From the NCBI RefSeq assembly GCF_030645195.1, contig NZ_JAUSLW010000068.1, positions 1 through 49,204 on the forward strand: a DNA stretch of 49,204 nt. Direction: 5' to 3'. The position numbers and the translations under genes are program-made. Shown one piece after another: positions 16,942-23,850 of this stretch. The stretch's first letter is position 1; each line of letters opens with the position of its first letter. The notes below the pieces were generated by a model. It was not told where the DNA came from. It did no database searches and saw nothing but the letters and a program-made list of their open reading frames with translations. The DNA comes from Phenylobacterium sp. (GTDB lineage: Bacteria > Pseudomonadota > Alphaproteobacteria > Caulobacterales > Caulobacteraceae).

Positions 16942-16985
16942 GCCTGTTCTCCCCGATTGTCTCACGTCCCCGGCTTGACCCCGGG

Positions 16986-17012
16986 ATATATTGGCACGCA
17001 TATTGTCACTAG
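16986..17012. promoter_or_regulatory. Shared 27-bp dyad motif, copy A
   Basis: ATATATTGGCA-N7-TGTCA-N-TAG lies in the 112-base divergent region between the MBL-fold gene and the haloalkane dehalogenase gene. It is 45-71 bases before the MBL start codon. Copy B at 20118-20144 matches at 21 of 27 positions with the same spacing. Read as a dyad it is TA-N-TGRCA-N7-TGYCA-N-TA, which suggests a dimeric repressor such as a TetR protein. Confidence 0.55.
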
Positions 17013-17053
17013 TTTCAGTCAAGGGCCAGGGCCAACTGGCGCCGGAGGATGCG

Positions 17054-17956
17054 ATGCAGGTTCTGAGGACGCCGGACGAACGATTCACCGGCCTGGCCGA
17101 CTGGCCCTTCGCCCCCCACTACGCCCAGATCACCGACGCCGATGGGACGGCCCTGCGCCTGCACTATGTCGATGAGGGCCCCCGCGACGGGGCCGTCGTG
17201 CTGCTGATGCACGGCGAGCCCTCCTGGGCCTATCTCTACCGCAAGATCATCGCCGCCCTGGTCGCCAAGGGTCACCGGGTGATCGCGCCGGACCTGATCG
17301 GCTTTGGCCGCTCCGACAAGCCGGCCCTGCGCACCGACTACACCTACGAACGCCATGTCGCCTGGATGAGCCAATGGTTCCTGGACCTCGACCTGAAGGA
17401 CGTCACCCTGTTCTGCCAGGACTGGGGCGGCCTGATCGGCCTGCGCCTGGTGGCCGCCTTCCCCGAGCGCTTCGCCGGCCTGGTGATCGCCAATACCGGC
17501 CTGCCGGTGGGCTCGGGCATGACCGAGGGCTTCAAGGCCTGGCTGACGTTCAGCCAGACCGTTCCGCAGATGCCCATCGGCATGATCGTCAACATGGGGA
17601 CCGGCCGCGACCTGACCCTGGCCGAGATCGCCGCCTATGACGCCCCCTTCCCGGATGAGACCTACAAGGAGGGCGCGCGCCAGTTCCCGACCCTGGTGCC
17701 GGTGACCCCGGAGCACGGCTCGGTGGCGGAGAACAAGGCCGCCTGGCAGGTGCTGGAGACCTTCGAGAGGCCGGTGGTCACCGCCTTCAGTGACGGCGAC
17801 GCCGTCAGCCGCGGCGGCGACGCCGCCTTCCAGACCCGCATCCCCGGCGCCAAGGGCCAGCCCCACGTCACCACCAAGGGCGGCCACTTCCTGCAGGAAG
17901 ACTGCCCCGAGGAGATCGCCGCCATCCTCGACACCCTGATCCGTACCCGGAGCTAA
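17054..17956 (+). CDS. Haloalkane dehalogenase (DhlA/DhmA-like alpha/beta hydrolase)
   Basis: A 300-residue alpha/beta hydrolase whose N-terminus (VLRTPDERF) and motifs match haloalkane dehalogenases, which hydrolyse carbon-halogen bonds to alcohol and halide. HGEPSW (residues 53-58) forms the oxyanion region, QDWGG gives nucleophile D123 with halide-binding W124, [12 protein letters not shown] supplies a candidate acid (D249), and GGHF gives H278. The ATG at 17054 has GGAGG upstream at ideal spacing, so the open frame back to 16991 is not used. It is followed six bases later by the DUF1330 gene. Epoxide hydrolases share the fold but normally lack Trp after the nucleophile context seen here; the specific substrate is unknown. 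Confidence 0.88.
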   Translation: MQVLRTPDERFTGLADWPFAPHYAQITDADGTALRLHYVDEGPRDGAVVLLMHGEPSWAYLYRKIIAALVAKGHRVIAPDLIGFGRSDKPALRTDYTYERHVAWMSQWFLDLDLKDVTLFCQDWGGLIGLRLVAAFPERFAGLVIANTGLPVGSGMTEGFKAWLTFSQTVPQMPIGMIVNMGTGRDLTLAEIAAYDAPFPDETYKEGARQFPTLVPVTPEHGSVAENKAAWQVLETFERPVVTAFSDGDAVSRGGDAAFQTRIPGAKGQPHVTTKGGHFLQEDCPEEIAAILDTLIRTRS

Positions 17957-17962
17957 GCCGCC

Positions 17963-18376
17963 ATGAACGTCGTCAACGCCGTCCTGCCGCCGATGACCCA
18001 GGCCATGGAATTCTTCGGCGCGCCCGAGGACGGGCCCTTCGTCATGGTCAACCTGCTGAAGTTCAAGCCCCAGGCCGAGTACCCCGACGGCGCCGACGCC
18101 CACCTCACCGGCCGCGAGGCCTATGCCCGCTATGGCGAGGAGGTGGCCAAGCTGGTGGAGGGCCTGGGAGGCAAGATCCACTACAGCGGCGAGGTCACCG
18201 GCCTGATGATCGGCGAGGTCGAGGACCTTTGGGACATGGTGGCCCTGGCCGAATACCCGTCCCTGGCCGCCTTCCGCGAGATGGCGATGTCGCCGGCCAT
18301 GCACGCCATCGAGCACCACCGCGCCGCCGGCCTCGCCGGCCAACTCAACATCAAGACCAGGCCGCTGGCGGGCTGA
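17963..18376 (+). CDS. DUF1330-like small protein
   Basis: A 137-residue protein of the dimeric alpha/beta-barrel type that resembles DUF1330 (MVNLLKFKPQAEY, EAYARYGEEVAKLVEGLGG, LMIGEVEDLWDMVALAEYPSLAAFREM). Members have no settled function; many accompany xenobiotic or lipid catabolic genes. It follows the dehalogenase gene by six bases and is probably co-expressed. Several histidines near the C-terminus (HAIEHHR) are notable but no catalytic site can be assigned. Its end is 27 bases from the end of the convergent sulfatase gene. Confidence 0.75.
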   Translation: MNVVNAVLPPMTQAMEFFGAPEDGPFVMVNLLKFKPQAEYPDGADAHLTGREAYARYGEEVAKLVEGLGGKIHYSGEVTGLMIGEVEDLWDMVALAEYPSLAAFREMAMSPAMHAIEHHRAAGLAGQLNIKTRPLAG

Positions 18377-18403
18377 GGGCGCTGGCGCTCCCGCGCCCGC
18401 CCC

Positions 18404-20083
18404 TCAGTTGTCCCAGAGGATGTATTCGTCGCCCGCCTTCTGCGGAACACCGCCCGGCTTGTCGACCATCACCGCCCCCTGCAGCAGGGAGGGCCACATG
18501 GGCTTGGCGTTCTGGGCATCCTGGGCCTTCAGCTTGGCCAGCAGGGCCTTGACCCGTTCCGGCTGGGCCTGGGCCAGGTCGTGCTGCTCGGTGGGATCGG
18601 CGGCCAGGTCGTACAGCCAGACCTTGCCGCGCGCCTCGTTGCTCTGCAGCTTCCAGTCGCCGTCCAGCACCACCTTGTACTGGCCCGAGCGCCAGAACAG
18701 CGTCTGGTGGGGCCGACCCGCGGACTGACCCTTCAGATAGGGCAGCAGGTCGACCCCGTCGATCACCCGGTCCTTGGGCAGGGGCGCGCCGGCCGCCGCC
18801 GCGGCGGTGGCGAAGATGTCGATATGGCCCACGGGATAGGGATAGCGCGAGCCGGCCGCGATCGCGCCCGGCCAGCGCATGAAGAAGGGCGCGTGGATGC
18901 CGCCCTCGAAGAAGGTCGACTTGAAGCCGCGATAGGGCCGGTTGACGTCGGGCAGGCCGATATAGCCGGCGCCGCCGTTGTCGCTGGTGAAGATCACCAG
19001 GGTGTTCTGGTCCAGGCCCTCGTCCTTCAGGCTCTGCAGGATGCGGCCCACATTGCGGTCCAGGTTCCGCACCATGGCGCCATAGACCCGCAGGCGGTGG
19101 TCCTTGATCTGGGGCAGGGCGTCATAGTCGGCCTTCGCAGCCTGCAGCGGGGTGTGGATGGCGTTGGGGGCGAAGTACATGAAGAACGGCCGGTTCTTGT
19201 TGGCCTTGATCGAGGTGATCGCCTCATCGGTGAGGTAGTCGGTCATGTAGCCCTTGGGGGCGAACATCGGCGAGCCGTTATACTGCACCTGGTAGGGCAG
19301 GTTGGGCCACAGGAAGCGGTCGATGGGATCCCAGGCTTGCTTGGCGTTGACGGTCCCGGGATCGTTCTCCGGCAGGTACATCGAGCCGCCGGCGATGAAA
19401 CCCAGGCTCTCGTCGAAGCCCTGGGCCTCGGGCCGCGAGCCGGCGCCGCCCCCCAGGTGCCACTTGCCGAAGTGCAGGGTGTGGTAACCGCGGGTCTTCA
19501 GCACTTCTGCAATGGTGAGTTCGCCGGCGGGCACGCTCAGGGTGTTGACCGCTGTCGGCGTGGGATCGGTGCTGCCGGGGGGCATGTCCTTGACCCGGTC
19601 GTGGAAGAACCTGGGCTTGAAGATCGCCCCGGGCTCGGCCTCGGTGCCCACCAGCTTGGCGAAGGCGACCGGCGCCGGGGTGAACTCGAAGCCGAAGCGA
19701 GTGGGGTAGCGGCCGGTCATGATCGCCGCGCGCGACGGGGCGCAGGTGGCGTTGCCGGCATAGCCGTTGGCGAAGGCCACCCCGTCGCGGCCGATGGAGT
19801 CGATGTTGGGGGTCGGGACCTGGCCGCCGGCCACGCCGCCGCCGTTGAAGGTGATGTCGTTGAATCCCATGTCGTCGACCAGGATGAAGACCACGTTCGG
19901 CGGCCGCGCCCCCGGCGCCGGGGCGGCCGGGCCCTGGGCCCAGGGCACCGGACGGTTGGGCTCGATGTGCGGCAGCCGCGAATGGGCGATCATGGCGAAG
20001 ATCTTCGCCCTGTTCATGGCCGCGAGCGCCACTGCGCCGGCCACCACGACGAGCGCCAGGCCGATCCAGATCCGGAGCTTCAT
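18404..20083 (-). CDS. Cys-type arylsulfatase (S1 family), exported or membrane-anchored
   Basis: A 559-residue sulfatase that would release sulfate from an unknown ester. The N-terminal metal motif FILVDDMGFNDITFNGG starts near residue 67. The formylglycine signature C-x-P-x-R is C114-A-P-S-R followed by AAIMTGR, so C114 must be converted to formylglycine. Further conserved parts are GKWHLGG and FTSDNGG. Residues 4-22 form a hydrophobic signal or anchor segment, giving a periplasmic location. ATG at 20083 with a GGAAG ribosome site is preferred over an in-frame upstream start at 20119. Its maturation enzyme is encoded directly upstream. Motif copy B (20118-20144) lies 35-61 bases before the start. 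Confidence 0.93.
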   Translation of the reverse strand: MKLRIWIGLALVVVAGAVALAAMNRAKIFAMIAHSRLPHIEPNRPVPWAQGPAAPAPGARPPNVVFILVDDMGFNDITFNGGGVAGGQVPTPNIDSIGRDGVAFANGYAGNATCAPSRAAIMTGRYPTRFGFEFTPAPVAFAKLVGTEAEPGAIFKPRFFHDRVKDMPPGSTDPTPTAVNTLSVPAGELTIAEVLKTRGYHTLHFGKWHLGGGAGSRPEAQGFDESLGFIAGGSMYLPENDPGTVNAKQAWDPIDRFLWPNLPYQVQYNGSPMFAPKGYMTDYLTDEAITSIKANKNRPFFMYFAPNAIHTPLQAAKADYDALPQIKDHRLRVYGAMVRNLDRNVGRILQSLKDEGLDQNTLVIFTSDNGGAGYIGLPDVNRPYRGFKSTFFEGGIHAPFFMRWPGAIAAGSRYPYPVGHIDIFATAAAAAGAPLPKDRVIDGVDLLPYLKGQSAGRPHQTLFWRSGQYKVVLDGDWKLQSNEARGKVWLYDLAADPTEQHDLAQAQPERVKALLAKLKAQDAQNAKPMWPSLLQGAVMVDKPGGVPQKAGDEYILWDN

Positions 20084-20117
20084 GTCTTCCCCCCCCGCGC
20101 CCGCGCGATCGCCGGGC

Positions 20118-20144
20118 ATATATTGGCATCTAGAGTGTCATTAG
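20118..20144. promoter_or_regulatory. Shared 27-bp dyad motif, copy B
   Basis: ATATATTGGCA-N7-TGTCA-N-TAG sits between the FGE stop and the sulfatase start, in the same orientation relative to the sulfatase gene as copy A has to the MBL gene, and at similar distance. A CCGGG precedes both copies. This indicates a common regulator for the sulfatase and the MBL/GST (and perhaps dehalogenase) units. Confidence 0.55.
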
Positions 20145-20178
20145 ATGCGGGGGCGGGCAAGCGGCCTTGCGTTGGGGG

Positions 20179-21192
20179 CTAGCCGGCGGCCCGTTTCACG
20201 GTTCGGAAGCCCAGGTGCGACGATCCGGTGTCCGGCGGTCCCGGCTGCCGGGCCGAGGGGCGGTAGCGGAAGCAGTAGTCGTCGGCGCAGAGATAGGAGC
20301 CGCCCTTGATCACGTGCTTGGGCGCGGTGGCCCGGGGCTCGGCGGGGTCGTAGGCCATCTCCTCGCCGGGGCCGTGCGGATCGTGGCCGGCAGCCACCAG
20401 GCCGGGCTTGTAGAGGTCCTTCGTCCACTCCCAGACATTGCCGGCCATGTCGTGCAGGCCGTAGCCATTGGCGGGGAAGCAACCCACCGGGGCGGGCCTG
20501 GCCTGATAGCCGTCGGCGCCGGTGTCGACGGCGGGGAACACCCCCTGCCAGTAGTTGGCCCGGGGCCGGGTCTGGCTGGAGGGCGTGTCGCCCCACTCGT
20601 AGCGGGCGGCTTCCAGGCCGCCGCGGGCGGCGAACTCCCACTCGGCCTCCGTCGGCAGGTCCCGGCCGCGCCAGAGGGCGTAGGCGAGCGCGTCCTCATA
20701 GGCGATCTGCACGGCGGGCAGCCGGTCCTGGCCGGCGATGGCGCTCTTGGGGCCGGTGGGATGCCGCCACTGGGCGCCGTCGACGATCTGCCACCAGGTG
20801 GTGGGATTGGTCAGCTTGGGGTCGGCCAACGCCCCCTTGAACACGATGGCCGAGGGTTTCAGCAGGGCCGGGTCGACGCCGGGATAGACCTTCGGATCGG
20901 GCTGGCGTTCGGCCAGGGTCACATAGCCGGTGGCCTTCACGAACTGGGCGAACTCGCCGTTGGTGACCTCGGTGCGGTCGATCGAGAAGGGACCCACGCT
21001 CACCGTCCGCGGCGGGCCCTCCTCGGGGCGCAGGGGATCCTCGCCCATGGTGAAGTCTCCGCCGGCCAGGGCCGCCTCGCCGGTAGGTTGGGCCGCGCAG
21101 GGCGCCGGCCGCGGGCCGCCCGCCGCCGTCTTTCCGGGCCCGCAGGCGGCCAGGACGAGCATCAGGGACACGGGCAGGGCGATCCGGATCAT
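20179..21192 (-). CDS. Formylglycine-generating enzyme (sulfatase-modifying factor), predicted lipoprotein
   Basis: A 337-residue protein with a full FGE domain: GGDFTMGEDPLRPEEGP near the start, LPTEAEWEFAARGG, DMAGNVWEWTKDLY, and a C-terminal KGGSYLCADDYCFRYRPSAR. The last motif keeps both active-site cysteines, C302 and C307, with the C-x4-C spacing of true oxygen-dependent FGE. It oxidises the sulfatase cysteine to formylglycine. Unusually, the N-terminus is a lipoprotein signal (MIRIALPVSLMLVLAAC, lipobox LAAC with C17), so the enzyme should sit in the periplasm. ATG at 21192 with GGGGGAG upstream is chosen over 21210. It lies immediately upstream of the sulfatase it presumably activates. 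Confidence 0.92.
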   Translation of the reverse strand: MIRIALPVSLMLVLAACGPGKTAAGGPRPAPCAAQPTGEAALAGGDFTMGEDPLRPEEGPPRTVSVGPFSIDRTEVTNGEFAQFVKATGYVTLAERQPDPKVYPGVDPALLKPSAIVFKGALADPKLTNPTTWWQIVDGAQWRHPTGPKSAIAGQDRLPAVQIAYEDALAYALWRGRDLPTEAEWEFAARGGLEAARYEWGDTPSSQTRPRANYWQGVFPAVDTGADGYQARPAPVGCFPANGYGLHDMAGNVWEWTKDLYKPGLVAAGHDPHGPGEEMAYDPAEPRATAPKHVIKGGSYLCADDYCFRYRPSARQPGPPDTGSSHLGFRTVKRAAG

Positions 21193-21246
21193 GGGTCGAC
21201 ACTCCCCCATTGCGACAAATTGCGCCAGCGGTCAGCGGCGCGGGAC

Positions 21247-21260
21247 TTGATTCCGATCAA
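21247..21260. promoter_or_regulatory. FNR/FixK-type binding site
   Basis: TTGAT-TCCG-ATCAA is a second perfect match to the FNR/FixK consensus. It lies about 165 bases before the cytochrome c start codon. An FNR-family activator responding to low oxygen or nitric oxide is the natural candidate; control of a c-type cytochrome fits such a regulon. Confidence 0.7.
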
Positions 21261-21352
21261 GGTGGAGGCCTTCGCCCAAGCTTAGCAAGGGGGCGCCGTG
21301 AAGGCCGATTCCAGCGACGGGACGTCCGCCCCCCGGGCCCCCTGCTGGACGG

Positions 21353-21380
21353 GCGCCCCGGAGAGAAATCTCCGGGGCGC
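21353..21380 (+). promoter_or_regulatory. Leader hairpin: 12-bp perfect stem with GAAA loop
   Basis: Arms GCGCCCCGGAGA (21353-21364) and its exact complement (21369-21380) enclose the GNRA-type loop GAAA. There is no U-run, so it is not a simple terminator. A competing 7-bp pairing is possible between GGAGAGA (21360-21366) and TCTCTCC (21381-21387). It would lie in the mRNA leader 38 bases before the cytochrome ATG. Confidence 0.6.
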
Positions 21381-21417
21381 TCTCTCCGTCCCATCGGACC
21401 CGCAGAGGGCGAACACT

Positions 21418-21798
21418 ATGCTGACGTCTCCCCAAGACCTCTCCCGGACCGCCGGCTGGCGCACGCTCCGGATCGCCGCCCTGTCGCTTTCGATGCTCAC
21501 CGCCGGCTGCGCCACCTCGGCCCAAGACGGGGTCGCTCCCGGCTCGGCGGCGGAGCGGGGACGGGACCTAGCCGAACTGCGCTGCGGCGGCTGCCATGGC
21601 CTTGGCCTCTATGGCGAAAGCCCCCGGTCGCCCTCCACCCCCTTCCGCGACATGCGCCGGCGGATGACCGCGCTCACCTTCCAGCAGCGGATGACCGACA
21701 TCGCCGAGGGGCGGCACTACGACATGCCGCGCATCGGGCTGAGCGCCGGCGAGACCGAGGACATCGCCGCCTATATCGAGAGCCTCGAGAAGCCCTGA
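21418..21798 (+). CDS. Small monoheme cytochrome c lipoprotein
   Basis: A 126-residue protein with a lipoprotein signal peptide (hydrophobic stretch ending SMLTAGC) and one class I heme-binding motif C-GG-C-H (ELRCGGCHGLGLYG). The distal methionine is probably in YDMPRIGLS, followed by the usual C-terminal helix DIAAYIESLE. It would carry electrons in the periplasm, tethered to a membrane by lipid. ATG at 21418 is chosen because the lipoprotein signal begins there; the longer frame from 21298 runs through the regulatory leader. The upstream FNR-type box suggests induction under low oxygen. The redox partner is unknown. Confidence 0.88.
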   Translation: MLTSPQDLSRTAGWRTLRIAALSLSMLTAGCATSAQDGVAPGSAAERGRDLAELRCGGCHGLGLYGESPRSPSTPFRDMRRRMTALTFQQRMTDIAEGRHYDMPRIGLSAGETEDIAAYIESLEKP

Positions 21799-21891
21799 CC
21801 CTCGACCCCGGCGCGGAAGCCGCCGCGATAGGCGCCCATGACGGGCTCTGCCTAAGAGAAGGGCGCCTGACCGCCTGCGCGGCCTCCCGGC

Positions 21892-21919
21892 GTATTACGA
21901 TTTGATCGGATCGTAATAC
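21892..21919. promoter_or_regulatory. NikR-type operator 1 (perfect inverted repeat)
   Basis: GTATTACGAT-N8-ATCGTAATAC is a perfect 10-bp inverted repeat. Its outer parts, GTATTA-N16-TAATAC, have exactly the half-site size and 16-base spacing of the E. coli NikR operator (GTATGA-N16-TCATAC). It ends 17 bases before the ATG of the NikR-like gene, so it should autoregulate the operon. Confidence 0.75.
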
Positions 21920-21936
21920 CGACCGCACATCGGGGC

Positions 21937-22398
21937 ATGAATCTCGAAAGCCTTCCCCTGGCGCGTTTGAGTCTGAGCATGCCGGCCGAACTCGTGGCGC
22001 AGCTCGACGCCATGGTCACCGAGCGCGGCCTGCCCAGCCGCTCCCAGATGATCGCCGAACTGATCCGCCACGAGCTGGCTGAGCATGGCGAGGAGCGGGC
22101 TGGCGTGGTCCTGGCCGGGACCATAACCCTGATCTACCGCACCGAGAGCGGCCGGGTCCGCCAGGCCCTGGCCCAGGCCCAGCAGGCCTATCTGGAGGAG
22201 GTGATCTCCTCCCAGCACGTCTTCCTGGAGGACGACCAGTCCCTCGAGGTGCTGCTGGTCCAGGGCCCCTCGGAGCACCTGCGCGATCTCTGCGACGAGC
22301 TGCGCAAGATCCGCGGCGTGCAGCAGATCAAGCTGGTGACCACCACCGCCCTCCTGCCGCCCCTGCACGCCCTGCTCGATCCGAAGGACGCGTCATGA
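21937..22398 (+). CDS. NikR-like ribbon-helix-helix regulator with degenerate nickel site (paralogue 1)
   Basis: A 153-residue protein with an N-terminal ribbon-helix-helix arm (RLSLSMPAELVAQLDAMVTERGLPSRSQMIAELIRHEL, residues 10-47) and a C-terminal ACT-like NikR domain. NikR binds nickel through H76, H87, H89 and C95 (E. coli numbering). Here only the H87 equivalent (H94) remains: H89 is F96, C95 is S102 and the H76 position is Q83. It therefore probably senses something other than nickel, or nothing. The TGA overlaps the ATG of the next gene (22395), tying the regulator to the carboxylase operon. A paralogue with the same changes is at 34545-35045. Repressor or activator role is unknown. 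Confidence 0.85.
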   Translation: MNLESLPLARLSLSMPAELVAQLDAMVTERGLPSRSQMIAELIRHELAEHGEERAGVVLAGTITLIYRTESGRVRQALAQAQQAYLEEVISSQHVFLEDDQSLEVLLVQGPSEHLRDLCDELRKIRGVQQIKLVTTTALLPPLHALLDPKDAS

Positions 22399-23219
22399 CC
22401 GACACCGCCAATCCCTATGGCGCCCAGGCCCATGCCCGGGCCATGGCCGGAACCCGGGTGGAGTCCATGCCGACCCTGCCGGCCTCCGCCGCCCCCGACC
22501 TGCCCCCCGGCGTCGCCGCCGAGGCCATGATCTGGGAGGAGACCGTCGCGCCGGGGGGCTACGCCGCCAAGCAGATCGACCGCGGCGCGCGCCTGCGGCT
22601 CGTCGACCTGGCCGGCGACGCCTGCGCCTCGATGCTGGTGTTCAACGCCGAGCGGCCCATCGAGCGGTTGAACGTGGCCGACACCCTCAAGGTCCAGTGG
22701 AACGCCTATCTGGGCGCCGGCAAGCTGGTGCTGTCGGACATGGGCAAGGTGATGTTCAGCGTCCTGGCCGACGAGGCCGAAACCCACGACGCCTTTTGCG
22801 GCGCCTCCAACCTGGCGACCAATGCGGCCAGGTACGGAGCCGGCGACAACTGGGGCCCCCACCCCAACGCCCGCGACCGCTTCAGCCTGGCGCTCGCCAA
22901 GTTCGGCCTTGGCCGCCGCGACATCCATCCCTGCATCAACTGGTTCAAGGGGGTGAGGGTCGAGGACGACGGGTCCCTGACCCCCCGGCACGGCCCCTTC
23001 GCGCCGGGCCGCGGCCTGACCCTGCGGGCGGAGATGGACCTCATCGTGGTGTTCGCCAACTGCCCCCACGTCCTGGACGCCCGGCCCGACTACAGCGTCA
23101 CGCCGCTGCGGGTCAGCGCCTGGCGCGGGCCGGTGACCCCCGCCGACGACCCCCTGCGCACCGCCACGCCGGAGGGCCTGCGGGCCTTCCTCAACGTCGA
23201 AGCCGAGTACAGCCGATGA
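22395..23219 (+). CDS. DUF1989 protein, urea-carboxylase-associated protein 1 (probable carboxyguanidine deiminase subunit)
   Basis: A 274-residue DUF1989 protein of the UAAP1 type (GYAAKQIDRGARLRLVDLAGDACASMLVFNAERPIERLNVADTLK, then GASNLATNAARYG and INWFKGVRVEDDG). In guanidine-degrading bacteria two such paired subunits (CgdA/CgdB) form carboxyguanidine deiminase, which turns carboxyguanidine into allophanate and ammonia. The assignment rests on family and context: UAAP1, UAAP2, carboxylase and allophanate hydrolase are adjacent and overlapping. Conserved-looking histidine and cysteine residues (HDAFCGASN, NCPHVLDA) may be metal or catalytic residues. Start and stop overlap the neighbouring genes by four bases. 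Confidence 0.85.
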   Translation: MTDTANPYGAQAHARAMAGTRVESMPTLPASAAPDLPPGVAAEAMIWEETVAPGGYAAKQIDRGARLRLVDLAGDACASMLVFNAERPIERLNVADTLKVQWNAYLGAGKLVLSDMGKVMFSVLADEAETHDAFCGASNLATNAARYGAGDNWGPHPNARDRFSLALAKFGLGRRDIHPCINWFKGVRVEDDGSLTPRHGPFAPGRGLTLRAEMDLIVVFANCPHVLDARPDYSVTPLRVSAWRGPVTPADDPLRTATPEGLRAFLNVEAEYSR

Positions 23220-23845
23220 GCGACCCCCTGAGCGGCCTGACCGGCCCCATCGCCCGCGACGACGTCGTGCCCGCCCGCGCCCCCTGGGACGCGGTGGTGC
23301 GCAAGGGCCAGACCCTGCGCATCGTCGACCTGGAGGGCAACCAGGCCGTGGACTTCCTGATGTACGCCCTGGCCGACGACGCCGAGCGCTATTCGGCCCA
23401 GGACACCATGGCCGCCCAGGGCAATATCTTCCTGCGGACGGGGTCGGTGCTGCTCTCCAACGAGGGGAACCCCATGGCCACGGTCACCGGCACCTCGGTG
23501 GCCTATCACGACACCATCGGCGGGGCCTGTTCCTGCGAGAGCAACACCCTGCGCTACGGCCACCACACCAAGAGCCAGCATGCCTGCGTCGAGAACTTCC
23601 TGCAGGCCAACGCCAAGCACGGGCGCGGCAAGCGCGATATGGTCTCCAACATCAACTGGTTCATGAACGTGCCGGTCGAGGCCGACGGGGCTCTGGGCAT
23701 CGTCGACGGCATCTCGGCGCCTGGCCTCCATGTCGATCTGCGCGCGGAGATGGACCTGGTGGCCATCGTCTCCAACTGTCCGCAGATCAACAATCCCTGC
23801 AACGGCTTCAATCCGACGCCCGTGCGCATGATCATCGCGGGGTAG
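23216..23845 (+). CDS. DUF1989 protein, urea-carboxylase-associated protein 2 (probable carboxyguanidine deiminase subunit)
   Basis: A 209-residue second DUF1989 protein, parallel in sequence to its upstream neighbour (LRIVDLEGNQAVDFLMYALADDAERYSAQDTM, YHDTIGGACSCESNTLRYG, INWFMNVPVEADG, MDLVAIVSNCPQINNPCNGFNPTPVR). It is expected to pair with UAAP1 as the other deiminase subunit. The ATG at 23216 overlaps the upstream stop in ATGA; an open frame extends back to 22697 but lies wholly inside UAAP1 and is not used. It contains several Cys residues (GACSCES, SNCPQINNPCN) that may bind a metal. The next gene starts six bases later. Confidence 0.85.
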   Translation: MSDPLSGLTGPIARDDVVPARAPWDAVVRKGQTLRIVDLEGNQAVDFLMYALADDAERYSAQDTMAAQGNIFLRTGSVLLSNEGNPMATVTGTSVAYHDTIGGACSCESNTLRYGHHTKSQHACVENFLQANAKHGRGKRDMVSNINWFMNVPVEADGALGIVDGISAPGLHVDLRAEMDLVAIVSNCPQINNPCNGFNPTPVRMIIAG

Positions 23846-23850
23846 GACCA

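Larger units (their letters stand above)
21193..21417. promoter_or_regulatory. Divergent region between FGE and cytochrome c genes
   Basis: The 225-base interval contains a perfect FNR/FixK box (21247-21260) and a strong hairpin (21353-21380). If the box acts at the usual -41.5 position, transcription would begin near 21295, giving a leader of about 120 bases before the cytochrome start. An open frame from 21298 covers this leader, but its peptide is low-complexity and has no ribosome site. Confidence 0.5.

Noticed and set aside
16986..17008. TTGGCACG...TTGT reads like a sigma-54 promoter before the dehalogenase gene
   Set aside because: The -12 element would be GT instead of GC, and the sister motif at 20118-20144 points toward no plus-strand gene. 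A shared operator explains both copies better.
16942..17088. Upstream extension of the MBL-fold gene to 17088
   Set aside because: It would overlap the divergent dehalogenase start and the regulatory motif. The hydrophobic anchor begins at 16941 directly after GGGGAG.
21298..21417. N-terminal extension of the cytochrome c lipoprotein
   Set aside because: The peptide is unstructured and covers the leader hairpin; the lipoprotein signal begins at 21418.
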